Source: Christiangramia fulva
GTDB taxonomy: Bacteria; Bacteroidota; Bacteroidia; Flavobacteriales; Flavobacteriaceae
Assembly: GCF_003024155.1 (NCBI RefSeq)
Contig: NZ_CP028136.1
Span: 930,001 to 994,000 of the forward strand
DNA length: 64,000 nt
Reading direction: 5' to 3'
Each line of letters starts with the position of its first letter. The stretch's first letter is position 1. The notes beneath the pieces were generated by a model. That model was not told where the DNA came from, did no database searches, and was given only the letters and a program-made list of their open reading frames with translations. The translations under genes were made by a program, and so were the position numbers. Below are positions 9,035 through 18,563 of this stretch, piece after piece.

Positions 9035-10837
9035 ATGGGAATCGTTACCGCCAAAGAAGTCGCTAAAGTCATGAACCTGGACAAACTGGGATTCCTGGGC
9101 ACAGGTCTCGGCTGGGTGGTGCTTCAAACTACAAAGCTTTCCCGCATCAATAAAGAATACGATAAACGCAAGGAAATGGAGGCTTTGCCGTTTATCGATT
9201 CCATTCTTCAAAGCTTCGAGATCGACTTTGAAATTCCCGAAAAAGATCTGAAACGTATTCCGAAAACCGGACCTTTTATTACCATTTCCAACCATCCCCT
9301 GGGCGGAATTGACGGAATGATTTTGATGAAATTGCTTCTTGAACAACGCTCAGACTATAAGATCATCGCTAATTTTTTACTGCACAGGCTCGATCCGCTC
9401 CGGCCAAATATTATGCCTGTGAATCCTTTTGAAAATCACAAGGAAGCAAAATCGAGTATTGGAGGAATGAAGGAGGCGCTTTCACATTTGCGAGACGGGA
9501 AAGCGCTGGGAATTTTTCCCGCCGGCGAGGTTTCGACCTATCGGGATAAAAAAATGATCGTCGATAAAGAATGGGAACCTGCAGCCATGAAGCTCATCCA
9601 AAAGGCAAAGGTGCCGGTGGTCCCTATTTATTTTCATGCCAAGAACAGCGTTTTTTTCTATAGACTGGCATCTATAAGCGATATTCTGAGAACAGCCAAG
9701 CTGCCTAGCGAAATGCTGACCCAGAAAAAGCGAAAAATATATGTGAGAATTGGCAACCAGATCTCTGTTGAAGATCAGGCGCAACAGGAAAATCTGGAAT
9801 CATTTACCGCTTTTTTACGCCGAAAAACCTATATGCTTGCCAATGTTTATGAGCGTAAGAAATTATTTGAAAAAATTCCGAAGACACTAAAATTGCCAAG
9901 ATCACCAAAGGAAATTGCCGTGGAAACAAGCCAGTCTTTAATGACCGAAGAGATCGAAACCTGCAGAAGACTGGATAAAAGGCTGCTTCAAAGCAAAAAT
10001 TACGAGGTGTTTCTCGCGAAAAAAGAGATCATCCCTCATATACTTTCAGAAATTGGCCGATTAAGAGAGATCACCTTTCGGGAAGTGGGTGAAGGCACCA
10101 ATAATAGCACAGACCTTGATCCGTTTGACGATTATTACTACCATCTTTTCCTGTGGGACAACGAGGCAAAGAAAATAGCCGGAGCCTATCGAATGGGAAT
10201 GGGCCAGGAAATTTTTGCCGAACATGGAATTGATGGCTTCTATCTGCAGGATCTTTTCAGGTTTGAACCTGAGCTGTACCAGATGATGAGCCAGTCGATC
10301 GAAATGGGCCGGGCATTCATCATTAAAGAATACCAGCAAAAACCCATGCCCCTATTCCTTTTATGGAAAGGAATTGTGCACTGTACCTTGAGATTTCCCG
10401 AGCATAAATACCTCATTGGTGGAGTAAGCATCAGCAATAAGTTTAGCAATTTTTCCAAATCGCTGATGATCGAATTCATGAAATCGAACTATTACGATCC
10501 TTATGTCGCCCAGTATGTAAGGCCTAAAAAAGAATTTAAGGTAAAGCTGAAAGACGCCGATAAAGACCTGGTATTTGATGAAAGTGAAGCCGATTTGAAT
10601 AAATTCGACAAGATCATCGATGAGCTGGAAACCGAAAACCTTCGACTGCCGGTGCTCATCAAAAAATACATTAAGCAGAATGCGAAAGTTGTGGCTTTTA
10701 ATGTGGATCCGCTGTTTAATAACGCCGTAGACGGGCTCATGTACATTCGTATCGCCGATCTTCCGGAAAGTACCGTAAAACCGGTGATGGAAGAGTTTCA
10801 GAAGGAACTGGAAGAAAAGAATTCAGGACACGTTTGA
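9035..10837 (+). CDS. Bifunctional acyltransferase: PlsC-like domain plus N-acyltransferase domain (OlsF-like)
   Basis: A 600-residue protein with two acyltransferase domains. The N-terminal half is PlsC-like, with NHPLGGIDG (residues 86-94) in place of the usual H-x4-D box and FPAGEVSTYRD near 160 in place of FPEGxxS. The C-terminal half resembles the OlsB/GlsB N-acyltransferase fold (LREITFREVGEGTNNS, FPEHKYLIGGVSISNKF). OlsF proteins with this layout make ornithine lipids in Serratia and Flavobacterium, and the split GlsB/GlsA pair makes glycine lipids in Bacteroides. The amino acid used here cannot be told. The longer frame begins at a TTG; the ATG at 9035 is preferred. No signal peptide; probably a peripheral inner-membrane enzyme. 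Confidence 0.85.
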   Translation: MGIVTAKEVAKVMNLDKLGFLGTGLGWVVLQTTKLSRINKEYDKRKEMEALPFIDSILQSFEIDFEIPEKDLKRIPKTGPFITISNHPLGGIDGMILMKLLLEQRSDYKIIANFLLHRLDPLRPNIMPVNPFENHKEAKSSIGGMKEALSHLRDGKALGIFPAGEVSTYRDKKMIVDKEWEPAAMKLIQKAKVPVVPIYFHAKNSVFFYRLASISDILRTAKLPSEMLTQKKRKIYVRIGNQISVEDQAQQENLESFTAFLRRKTYMLANVYERKKLFEKIPKTLKLPRSPKEIAVETSQSLMTEEIETCRRLDKRLLQSKNYEVFLAKKEIIPHILSEIGRLREITFREVGEGTNNSTDLDPFDDYYYHLFLWDNEAKKIAGAYRMGMGQEIFAEHGIDGFYLQDLFRFEPELYQMMSQSIEMGRAFIIKEYQQKPMPLFLLWKGIVHCTLRFPEHKYLIGGVSISNKFSNFSKSLMIEFMKSNYYDPYVAQYVRPKKEFKVKLKDADKDLVFDESEADLNKFDKIIDELETENLRLPVLIKKYIKQNAKVVAFNVDPLFNNAVDGLMYIRIADLPESTVKPVMEEFQKELEEKNSGHV

Positions 10838-11034
10838 CAATTAATATTTATCAATTAACAATTAACAAAGCTGGGGGTTTAATTACAACTGCAGAAAATT
10901 AGTTTTTTAGTGCATTTCAACCGGTGGCTTAAAACCTCAAAATAAAACACGAACGTTAAGATTAAGTTATACCTCCCGCTCCTTTTAGGTGTTTTTTCCG
11001 TTCATTGCTATATTGTAAAAAAGACAAACAGACT

Positions 11035-11682
11035 ATGGAAAAAATACTTATAGCCGGCGCTACCGGCGATACCGGAAAACGAGTTATAGAAATTCTTAAC
11101 AACTCGCAAAACTTTACTCCTGTTGCCATGATCAGAGACGAAGCGCAGCAACAGATCTTTGATGATATGGAAGTGGAAACAGTGCATGCCGATTTGGAAA
11201 AGGAGGTTGACCACGCCTTAAAAGGAATTGATAAGGTGATCTTCGCCGCAGGTTCGGGCGGTCATACAGGTCCCGAGAAGACTACTGCCGTTGACCAGGA
11301 TGGAGCAATAAAGCTGATAGATGCAGCAAAAAAGGCTAAGGTTAAAAAATTTATCATGCTCAGTGCAATGGGAACCGATAAGCCCGAAGAAAATAAAGAG
11401 CTGGAACATTATTTAAAAGCCAAGAAAAAGGCTGATGATCACCTTAAAGCCAGCGGACTTACTTACACGATTGTGCGCCCGGGACGACTTACCCACGACA
11501 TGGGAGTTGCCAAAGTTAAGGTGGCTGAAAAATTAAATGAAAGGGGGGAAATTGCACGTGATGACGTGGCTTTTCTTTTGGTGATGAGCCTGGCAGATCC
11601 GTTAGTGAAAAATATGGAATTCGAGGCCCTCGAAGGTGATGAACCTATTAAACAGGCGTTGATCGAAATTTCAGATCTATAG
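11035..11682 (+). CDS. NAD(P)-binding SDR/NmrA-like oxidoreductase
   Basis: A 215-residue atypical short-chain dehydrogenase. The dinucleotide-binding motif GATGDTG lies at residues 8-14. DKVIFAAGSGG, KFIMLSAMGTDKPEE and TIVRPGRLTHD are typical of the YwnB/NAD(P)H-binding (NmrA-like) group. Members are often oxidoreductases or redox sensors; the substrate is unknown. The ATG at 11035 is used because the longer frame begins with a TTG. About 200 bases of AT-rich DNA precede it, with several CAATTAAC stretches and no gene. The stop is followed at once by a strong terminator shared with the convergent dehydrogenase gene. Confidence 0.85.
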   Translation: MEKILIAGATGDTGKRVIEILNNSQNFTPVAMIRDEAQQQIFDDMEVETVHADLEKEVDHALKGIDKVIFAAGSGGHTGPEKTTAVDQDGAIKLIDAAKKAKVKKFIMLSAMGTDKPEENKELEHYLKAKKKADDHLKASGLTYTIVRPGRLTHDMGVAKVKVAEKLNERGEIARDDVAFLLVMSLADPLVKNMEFEALEGDEPIKQALIEISDL

Positions 11683-11685
11683 ACT

Positions 11686-11717
11686 AAAAAAACCCGGAAC
11701 TTTTTTCCGGGTTTTTT
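11686..11717. terminator. Bidirectional rho-independent terminator
   Basis: Perfect stem AACCCGGAA/TTCCGGGTT flanked by A and T runs on both sides, so it works on either strand. It lies between the stop of the plus-strand SDR gene and the stop of the minus-strand 2-hydroxyacid dehydrogenase gene. Confidence 0.9.
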
Positions 11718-11753
11718 AATTTATTCTAAACAGAAGGGATTAATTTATTCCTT

Positions 11754-12746
11754 TTATAATTGCTCTTCTTTATAATCGCCCTCTCCAAACTCTTTAATGA
11801 TCTTATCGGCGATCACCTCGGCGAGCTTTCGGTGAGATTCTTTTGTCCAGCCGGCAACATGCGGACTCAATAAAGTATTGGGCATAAACATGAGTTCACG
11901 CATTGCTTTCGGAATAGGATCTGCAGCACGAATGGCTATATTATTAGGATTTGAAAACAGACTTTCAAAAGAAGATTTTTCATATTCCAGCACATCGAGA
12001 CCCGCGCCATAAATCTTACCTTCTTTCAAAGCTTCCACCAGGTCGGCGGTAACAACGTTTTTCCCTCTTGAAGTATTAATGAACCAGAAAGGTTTCCTGA
12101 ACTTCGAAATAAATTCGCTGTTCACCATCTGGTTTGTCTTTTCTGTCCAAGGCACGTGCAGGCTTACCACATCGGCTTTTTCAAAGAACTCATCGTATTC
12201 TACCTGCCGGGCATTTTCATCGGCAATTCCCTTTTTAATATCGTAAAAGATCACATCCACCTCAAAACCACGTAGTTTTTTGGCAAAAGCTTTTCCCATA
12301 TTTCCATAACCGAATAATCCCACAGTTTTGCCGTCGAGTTCCACACCCCGGTTTTCCTCGCGCTGCCAAAGGCCTTCTCGTACCTCTCTATCGGCTTTAT
12401 TCAATTTATTAAAAAGGGAAAGCAGCATGCCGAGGGAATGTTCTCCTACCGCATTGGCATTGCCTTCAGGAGCCGAAAAAAGTTTGATCCCATGTTTTTC
12501 GGCATAATCCACATCTATACTTTCCAAACCGGCACCCACGCGGGCAATAAATTTGAGGTTTGGAGCAGCATCGATGAATTCACGATCGATCTTATAACGA
12601 CTTCGAATGACGATCCCGTCGTAAAGATGCTGGTTCTGTAAAGTTTCTTCTCTGGATTGCTGGTAAGCTTCAATGTTGTGATGTCCCGCTTCAGCCAGCT
12701 TTTTAATTAATGCCGGATGATTGGTATCAGCGTGAAGAATGATCAT
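11754..12746 (-). CDS. D-2-hydroxyacid dehydrogenase (phosphoglycerate dehydrogenase-like)
   Basis: NAD-dependent D-isomer 2-hydroxyacid dehydrogenase of 330 residues. The Rossmann motif GLFGYGNMGKAF lies near residue 143, the substrate-side arginine region in INTSRGKNVV near 225, and the catalytic histidine in SPHVAGWT near 294. There is no C-terminal ACT domain, so it is not the long type of SerA. In Bacteroidota such enzymes often serve as phosphoglycerate dehydrogenases, but other hydroxyacids are possible. A GTG 21 bases upstream opens the frame; the ATG at 12746 places MIILHADTN at the N-terminus as in relatives. Last gene of the minus-strand block that begins with rplY. Confidence 0.88.
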   Translation of the reverse strand: MIILHADTNHPALIKKLAEAGHHNIEAYQQSREETLQNQHLYDGIVIRSRYKIDREFIDAAPNLKFIARVGAGLESIDVDYAEKHGIKLFSAPEGNANAVGEHSLGMLLSLFNKLNKADREVREGLWQREENRGVELDGKTVGLFGYGNMGKAFAKKLRGFEVDVIFYDIKKGIADENARQVEYDEFFEKADVVSLHVPWTEKTNQMVNSEFISKFRKPFWFINTSRGKNVVTADLVEALKEGKIYGAGLDVLEYEKSSFESLFSNPNNIAIRAADPIPKAMRELMFMPNTLLSPHVAGWTKESHRKLAEVIADKIIKEFGEGDYKEEQL

Positions 12747-12855
12747 TTTTTCTGATTTGTTTTTCACTTCAGTTTCTAAAAAATTCAGAAGTGATTATCT
12801 GAATTTTCGCGACTACAAAGTTAAAGAATGATTTGAACTGAATGCAAAAATCAGG

Positions 12856-14208
12856 TTAAAACCCGAGAATAGCCTTGGCAATAAGGAAATAAGTAAGGAT
12901 ACCGAAAACGTCATTACTGGTCGTAATAAATGGCCCGGTCGCTACCGCAGGATCTATGTTGTTTTTATCCAGAAGAATAGGAATAAACGTTCCGATTAAT
13001 GCGGCGATAACGATCACTGAAATCAGCGCGATGCCTATACTAAGGGATTCGGTAATAGAGGTATGAAAAAAGTAAAAACTTATAACAAACACTATAAGGG
13101 CAATTGCCAGACCGTTGATAAGTCCCAGTCCAAATTCTTTAAAAAGACGTGAAAGCATATTTCCTTTCAGGGTATCATTGGCCAGACCCTGTACCACGAT
13201 CGCACTTGATTGTACACCGACGTTTCCCGCAGTGGCCTGAATAAGAGGCACAAAAATGAGCAGCTCCTTATAATCGGTTAAAATGGTTTGAAAACCCGAA
13301 ATGATACTCGCCGCACCCAAACCTCCAAACATTCCAATAAGCAGCCAGGGCAAACGCGCACGGGTTTGCTTGAAAAGATTGTCATCGGCCTCCACATCTT
13401 CCGAGATACCTGCCGCCATCTGGTAATCTTTTTCGGCTTCTTCCCGAACGAAATCCAGAATATCGTCAATAGTAATTCTACCCACCAGGCGACCCATTTC
13501 ATCAACAACAGGAATCGCTTCCAGATCATATTTCTGCATGATACGGGCTACCTCTTCCCCTTCGGTATGAACGGTGACATAATCTACCTGCGGAATATAC
13601 ACATCACTGATGTTGGCATGACTGGGCGCGGTAAGCAAATCTTTTAAGGAGAGTCTTCCCTTCAGCTTATTTTTGTCGTCAACGACATAAATCGAATGTA
13701 CCCGGGTGACATTTTCGGCCTGTTTGCGCATTTCGGTCATACAACCGGTCACACTCCAGTTCTCATTCACCTTAACCAGCTCTTTTGCCATCAAACCACC
13801 GGCAGAATCTTCGTCATAACGCAGCAGTTCAACAATATGATCGGCATGTTCTTCGTCATCGATCTCGGCAATTACATTCTGTTGAAGTTCAGGGGAGAGT
13901 TCAGAAATGATATCGGCCGCGTCATCGGTGTCCATCTGGGTAAGCTCATTCGCTATCTCCCGCGGAGAAAGATTTTCCAGAATTCGTTCCCGCAGCCCTT
14001 CCTCAAGTTCCATAAGGGCAACCGAGGTCTGTTCACTGTTGAGTAATTTTACAAGATAGGTGGCTTCTTCTAAATTGAGTTCCGTTAGAATTTCGGCAAT
14101 ATCAGCGTGGTGGACATCTTCAAGATGCAGCAGCAATTCCTCATCGTTTCTTTCTTCGATGAGAAATTTGATTTTTTCAATTAATTCTTCACTGATCTTA
14201 AACTGCAT
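12856..14208 (-). CDS. mgtE: Magnesium transporter MgtE
   Basis: Mg2+ channel/transporter of the inner membrane. The order is the usual one: an acidic N-domain of MgtE superhelical repeats (about residues 5-125, with HHADIAEIL and [10 protein letters not shown]), two CBS domains (about 130-255) and a five-helix membrane domain (about 285-450). The channel segment includes [17 protein letters not shown]. The Mg-sensing N and CBS domains look complete. The ATG at 14208 overlaps the rsmA stop by 11 bases; a TTG at 14217 is the alternative. 450 residues, the normal length. Confidence 0.96.
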   Translation of the reverse strand: MQFKISEELIEKIKFLIEERNDEELLLHLEDVHHADIAEILTELNLEEATYLVKLLNSEQTSVALMELEEGLRERILENLSPREIANELTQMDTDDAADIISELSPELQQNVIAEIDDEEHADHIVELLRYDEDSAGGLMAKELVKVNENWSVTGCMTEMRKQAENVTRVHSIYVVDDKNKLKGRLSLKDLLTAPSHANISDVYIPQVDYVTVHTEGEEVARIMQKYDLEAIPVVDEMGRLVGRITIDDILDFVREEAEKDYQMAAGISEDVEADDNLFKQTRARLPWLLIGMFGGLGAASIISGFQTILTDYKELLIFVPLIQATAGNVGVQSSAIVVQGLANDTLKGNMLSRLFKEFGLGLINGLAIALIVFVISFYFFHTSITESLSIGIALISVIVIAALIGTFIPILLDKNNIDPAVATGPFITTSNDVFGILTYFLIAKAILGF

Positions 14209-15013
14209 AAGGCTCAATTTTTAAAGTCAGGTCTATAAACTGTTGAAATGAAAGCTGTTCCGGACGGAAATCAAAGATAGCATCTTCTCTCAAATTATCA
14301 GGAAGATTAAGACTTTTTAAACTATTGCGTAAGGTTTTACGTCTTTGGTTAAATGCCATTTTCACGACACGAAAGAACAATTTCTCATTGCATTTCAAAT
14401 GAAAATCAGGTTTTCTGGTGAGTTTTAAAACGCCACTGTCAACTTTTGGTGGCGGATTGAACACCGAAGGCGGAACGGTAAACAAATATTCGGCCTCATA
14501 AAATGCCTGTACCAGAACACTTAAAATACCGTAAGTTTTTGATCCCGCTTTTTCACAGATACGTTTAGCAACTTCTTTTTGGAACATACCTGAAAATTCT
14601 GGGATCTGTTCCCTTATTTCCAGCATTTTAAACACGATCTGCGAAGAAATATTATAAGGAAAATTACCAATAATGGCTAACTGTTCCTCGCCGAAGATTT
14701 CGGAAAGATCAAATTTCAAAAAATCCTTCTCATGGATCCTGTTCTCAAGCTGTGGATAATTCTCCTTCAGGTATTCTACACTTTCGGTATCGATCTCGAT
14801 CACGTGGATTTCGGCATCTTTCTGAAGCAGATATTTGGTAAGCACCCCCATCCCCGGACCGATCTCCAACACCTTATTATAACCGGAATAGCTCAGGGTA
14901 TCGGCAATTTTCGAGGCGACATTCTCATCTTTCAGAAAATGCTGACCGAGATGTTTTTTAGCGCGTACCTGATCTCCTCGATGAGGATTGTATTGGGGCT
15001 TTCTCTTTTTCAT
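14198..15013 (-). CDS. rsmA: 16S rRNA (adenine1518/1519-N6)-dimethyltransferase
   Basis: Dimethylates two adjacent adenines in helix 45 of 16S rRNA, using S-adenosylmethionine, late in small-subunit assembly. Signatures are HLGQHFLKD (residues 21-29), the SAM motif [11 protein letters not shown] (50-60), the target-adenine motif NFPYN (117-121) and NPPPKVDSG. 271 residues, as expected. ATG start at 15013. Its end overlaps mgtE by 11 bases, and the DUF4286 gene lies 27 bases upstream on the same strand, a common flavobacterial arrangement. Confidence 0.97.
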   Translation of the reverse strand: MKKRKPQYNPHRGDQVRAKKHLGQHFLKDENVASKIADTLSYSGYNKVLEIGPGMGVLTKYLLQKDAEIHVIEIDTESVEYLKENYPQLENRIHEKDFLKFDLSEIFGEEQLAIIGNFPYNISSQIVFKMLEIREQIPEFSGMFQKEVAKRICEKAGSKTYGILSVLVQAFYEAEYLFTVPPSVFNPPPKVDSGVLKLTRKPDFHLKCNEKLFFRVVKMAFNQRRKTLRNSLKSLNLPDNLREDAIFDFRPEQLSFQQFIDLTLKIEPYAV

Positions 15014-15040
15014 AGCTTTTATTCTTCAGAAAAATTCTGA

Positions 15041-15349
15041 TCATTGCTCGCTGATCACCTCCAGCTCGGTGCGGAAGGACACGAATTTTCCTTCAAAAGG
15101 CTTCGATTTTCCGCGTAATTCTTCGGCGTTTTCCGCATAATACCGCTCAAGCTTTTCCTTGCTTTCGGTGGTGTACTGAATGGAATAGGTGATTCCGCCC
15201 ATAGGTTCTTTCACCATCACTCTCGTCATCAGCGCTTTGGAGAATTTTCCGGTATCCAGCATATCAGGAATATGTTCTTCTTTCATCCATTTTACCCAAT
15301 CATCATGAATATCTTCCTGAACGTTAATGGTCACGTTGTATATGTACAT
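15041..15349 (-). CDS. DUF4286 family protein
   Basis: A 102-residue protein that begins MYIYNVTINVQEDIHDDW and contains WMKEEHIPDML, the pattern I associate with DUF4286, a dimeric alpha-beta-barrel-like family of unknown role in Bacteroidota. No signal peptide or membrane segment. It lies between the TPR protein gene and rsmA with short gaps, so probably in one transcript. Confidence 0.85.
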   Translation of the reverse strand: MYIYNVTINVQEDIHDDWVKWMKEEHIPDMLDTGKFSKALMTRVMVKEPMGGITYSIQYTTESKEKLERYYAENAEELRGKSKPFEGKFVSFRTELEVISEQ

Positions 15350-15371
15350 TGATAAAATTTTAAATTAGGGA

Positions 15372-17156
15372 TTATTCGATGCTGTCCCCGCGAAGCATCC
15401 TGTATTTCTTTCGTGCTTCCACAAAATAAATACTGTCGGCAAAGTTAAAGATAATTTGCTCGTAATATTTTTTGGCACTTTCAGGATCGTTGAGCTGGTT
15501 CGCATAGAGCTCGGCCAGGAAATAATTGGCATTATCGGCCAGAATATCTTTCCCGTACAGGTTGATGATTTTCAGGTAATTATCTTCAGCCTTTTTATAT
15601 TCATGCTCTTTTTCGTACAACTTGGCCTGTGAATATAACGCCTCGTCTTCAATCTTCTCACCTTTGTGGTTGACCAGGAGTGAATCTAGCTTATTGATGG
15701 CCTGCCTGTTCTTTTTCTGAAACGCCAGTAAATCGGCCTTCGCATATTCTTTCAGGGCTACCTGTGTAGAATCTTCCAGCGTGTTATCGCTGATAAAGAG
15801 GCTCAGCTCCATCGCATCATTGGCAATGAGTTGCGAGGTTGAAGCTTTAAGAATATCGAGCTGCGTTTTCGCCCATTCAAAATCACCTTTGTAATAACTC
15901 GTTTTCGCTACCTTAAAACGTGCATTTTGCGACATTTCATCATTCTTTACCAGGTTCTGGATCTGGGAATAATAGATCAGTGCCTCGTTGAATTTTTCCT
16001 GCATGACCAAAATATCGGCAAGCGCCATCTTCACCTGTGCCTTATTAAAATCGGACCTGGCTAAGCTTTCTGTTTGTCTTAAGATAGCGACGGCTTCATC
16101 TTTACGATCTAATCTGAAAGCAAGGAAATTGGCATAATCGATCTTCAGGTCAAAGGTTTCGGGAATATCGCCATATTCTGAAAGCAAAGCTTCATAATCA
16201 GATTTTATCTTTTCGAGCTCTTTTTCTGAAGCTGTTTCTTCTTCTAATCCTATTAAAAAATGACGCGCCTGAAGATTAAAAATCCGGGATGGTGACTCTT
16301 CGATCGTATAATTTATGATCTCTTTGGCATCTTCATATGCCTTATTTTCTTTTGCCATCACTGCCAGATTCAAAATTCCCTGCAGGCTCTTTTCACTTCG
16401 TTTGTAGATCGCCTTTTCCTGCGCGAAGGCCTTTCCATAATCTTTTTGCTGAACAAAAAGCCAGCTCAGCATTTCGTTGTACAACAAATCGGGATTTTCC
16501 TGAAGTCTTTTTAAAAGCAATTTTCTGAAAATAACATTCGCTTCATTGGAAGGATCTTCGGTGATATAACGACTGAACTCCCGGTTGGCAATTCCGTAGA
16601 ATTTCATGTCGTCTTCGATGAGATCGAGATAATTGCTGAACATTTCTTCGGTATTCCCCAGTTCCCCGTTTATCCGCGCAAGCTGGAGGCTGAAGTTCCC
16701 ATCACCGCTGAGCTCCATTGCCCGCTTGTAGGCTTTGGCTGCATAATCGAGTAAATTATACTGTTCAAAAGCGCGGCCGATGGAATAGCCGAAATTTGGT
16801 CTTCCTTCCACAATTTGCAAGGCTTCATCATAGAATTGGGTCGCTCTTTCAGCCTTGTTCTGCAAGTCGAAATTGTGACCAAGTTCAATGAGAATGGTAG
16901 GATTGTTCGCACTATTATTGAGACGTTCGAAAAGCAGTTTTTCCGCGGAAGCGAAATCTTCCATTTGCTGATACGAGGAAACCACGCCATCGAAATAGAC
17001 GGGATTCCCCGGATTTTCTTCCAATAACTGCTGATATACCCGAAGCGCTTTTTTATATTCCCCCTGTTCAAAGAAGTTCTTCGCGAGCTGGTCGTTCTGG
17101 GCATTGACAACCAATCCGCCTAAAAAGCACAACATTATAAAAACAAAACAGCGCAT
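15372..17156 (-). CDS. TPR-repeat protein with signal peptide
   Basis: A 594-residue exported protein. The N-terminus is a hydrophobic signal peptide ending near VNAQ (residue 20). Tetratricopeptide repeats then run through most of the length, for example AKNFFEQGEYKKALRVYQ near 25-42 and again near the C-terminus with KAEDNYLKIINLYG and AKKYYEQIIFNFADS. It probably acts as a periplasmic scaffold, but no partner is evident. It sits between serS (upstream) and the DUF4286 gene. Confidence 0.88.
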   Translation of the reverse strand: MRCFVFIMLCFLGGLVVNAQNDQLAKNFFEQGEYKKALRVYQQLLEENPGNPVYFDGVVSSYQQMEDFASAEKLLFERLNNSANNPTILIELGHNFDLQNKAERATQFYDEALQIVEGRPNFGYSIGRAFEQYNLLDYAAKAYKRAMELSGDGNFSLQLARINGELGNTEEMFSNYLDLIEDDMKFYGIANREFSRYITEDPSNEANVIFRKLLLKRLQENPDLLYNEMLSWLFVQQKDYGKAFAQEKAIYKRSEKSLQGILNLAVMAKENKAYEDAKEIINYTIEESPSRIFNLQARHFLIGLEEETASEKELEKIKSDYEALLSEYGDIPETFDLKIDYANFLAFRLDRKDEAVAILRQTESLARSDFNKAQVKMALADILVMQEKFNEALIYYSQIQNLVKNDEMSQNARFKVAKTSYYKGDFEWAKTQLDILKASTSQLIANDAMELSLFISDNTLEDSTQVALKEYAKADLLAFQKKNRQAINKLDSLLVNHKGEKIEDEALYSQAKLYEKEHEYKKAEDNYLKIINLYGKDILADNANYFLAELYANQLNDPESAKKYYEQIIFNFADSIYFVEARKKYRMLRGDSIE

Positions 17157-17205
17157 ATGTAAATATAAACATTTGCGCTGTTTTTGAAGAATATGTTAAA
17201 AAGGA

Positions 17206-18477
17206 TTAATCAATCCTGTCGAAGCCGCAGTAGGGTTTTAAAACTTCCGGAATTTCTATACCATTTTCGGTCTGGTAATTTTCCAAAATTCCCGCCAGCA
17301 CTCTTGGCAATGCAAGCGCACTGCCGTTAAGCGTATGTACCAGCTCTTTCTTATTTTCTTTATCCTTGTAACGCAGTTTCAATCGATTGGCCTGGAAGGT
17401 CTCGAAATTTGAAACAGAACTGATCTCCAGCCAGCGATCCTGAGCGGTTGAAAACACCTCGAAATCATAGGTCAGGGCAGAAGTAAAACCAAGGTCTCCT
17501 CCGCAGAGACGAAGAATGCGGTAAGGCAGTTTTAGTTCTTGCAGAAGGCATTTTATATGCGCAACCATATCGTCTAAAGCCGCATAAGAATTTTCGGGTT
17601 TTTCCAGCCGAACAATTTCCACTTTATCAAACTGATGAAGCCGATTGAGTCCGCGCACATGAGCCCCGTATGATCCGGCTTCCCTTCTGAAACACGGAGT
17701 ATAGCCCGTACATTTAACAGGAAAATCATCTTCGGTCATCAAATTATCACGGAACATGTTGGTAATAGGCACTTCAGCTGTCGGAATCAAATAAAGGTCA
17801 TCGGCGGTAACGTGGTACATCTGCCCTTCCTTATCTGGCAGCTGACCGGTTCCATAACCTGAAGCTTCATTCACCATCAATGGCAGCTGGAATTCGGTGT
17901 AGCCGGCCTCGGTAGCCTTATCTAAAAACCAGGCGATCAAAGCGCGTTGTAAGCGGGCTCCTTTTCCTTTATACACAGGAAATCCAGCGCCAGTCACTTT
18001 ATTCCCCAGCTCGAAATCGATGATATCGTATTTCTTCGCCAGTTCCCAGTGTGGCAAGGCACCTTCGGCAAGTTTAGGAATATCGCCTTCGCGATAAACT
18101 TCTTCATTGTCTTCCTCACTTTTTCCTGCCGGAACGGATTCATGCGGAATATTTGGAATTGTATAAAGTAAAGCCTGAAGTTCTTCGATAGCTTTGCTGA
18201 GCTTTTCAGAAAGTTCTTTGGATTCTTCTTTCAGTTTTCCGGTTTTCTCCTTCAGCAGATTCGCCTTTTGATGCTCTCCGGTTTTAAAAAGCAACCCGAT
18301 CTCTTTAGAAAGTTGGTTGGAACTGGCCAGGGTATCATCGAGCTTTGTCTGAGTGGCACGACGGGTTTCATCAAGCTCCAAAACCTGATCGAAAAGCTCT
18401 TCGGCATCAAAATTTCTTTTTTTCAGGGCTTTGATATAAGCATCCCTGTTTTCTGCAATATTGGAAACCTGTAACAT
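17206..18477 (-). CDS. serS: Seryl-tRNA synthetase
   Basis: Class II aminoacyl-tRNA synthetase charging tRNA-Ser. The N-terminal ~105 residues form the coiled-coil tRNA arm (Lys/Glu-rich, QLSKEIGLLFKTGEHQK). The catalytic core has TEFQLPLMVN, LIPTAEVPIT, motif 2 in FRREAGSYGAHVRGLNRLHQF and motif 3 in NGSALALPRVLAGILE near the C-terminus. 423 residues, full length. ATG start at 18477. Confidence 0.97.
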   Translation of the reverse strand: MLQVSNIAENRDAYIKALKKRNFDAEELFDQVLELDETRRATQTKLDDTLASSNQLSKEIGLLFKTGEHQKANLLKEKTGKLKEESKELSEKLSKAIEELQALLYTIPNIPHESVPAGKSEEDNEEVYREGDIPKLAEGALPHWELAKKYDIIDFELGNKVTGAGFPVYKGKGARLQRALIAWFLDKATEAGYTEFQLPLMVNEASGYGTGQLPDKEGQMYHVTADDLYLIPTAEVPITNMFRDNLMTEDDFPVKCTGYTPCFRREAGSYGAHVRGLNRLHQFDKVEIVRLEKPENSYAALDDMVAHIKCLLQELKLPYRILRLCGGDLGFTSALTYDFEVFSTAQDRWLEISSVSNFETFQANRLKLRYKDKENKKELVHTLNGSALALPRVLAGILENYQTENGIEIPEVLKPYCGFDRID

Positions 18478-18563
18478 TAGGTCAGTTTTTATCCGTTAAA
18501 ATCAGCTGCAAATGTAAGAAAAGCGGGGCACAAATAGTAGCTTATCAATACCTGCAAATTGTA

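Noticed and set aside
13288..14046. Plus-strand frames of 119 and 116 codons opposite mgtE
   Set aside because: Shadows of mgtE; composition is odd (His/Phe-rich) and there is no family match.
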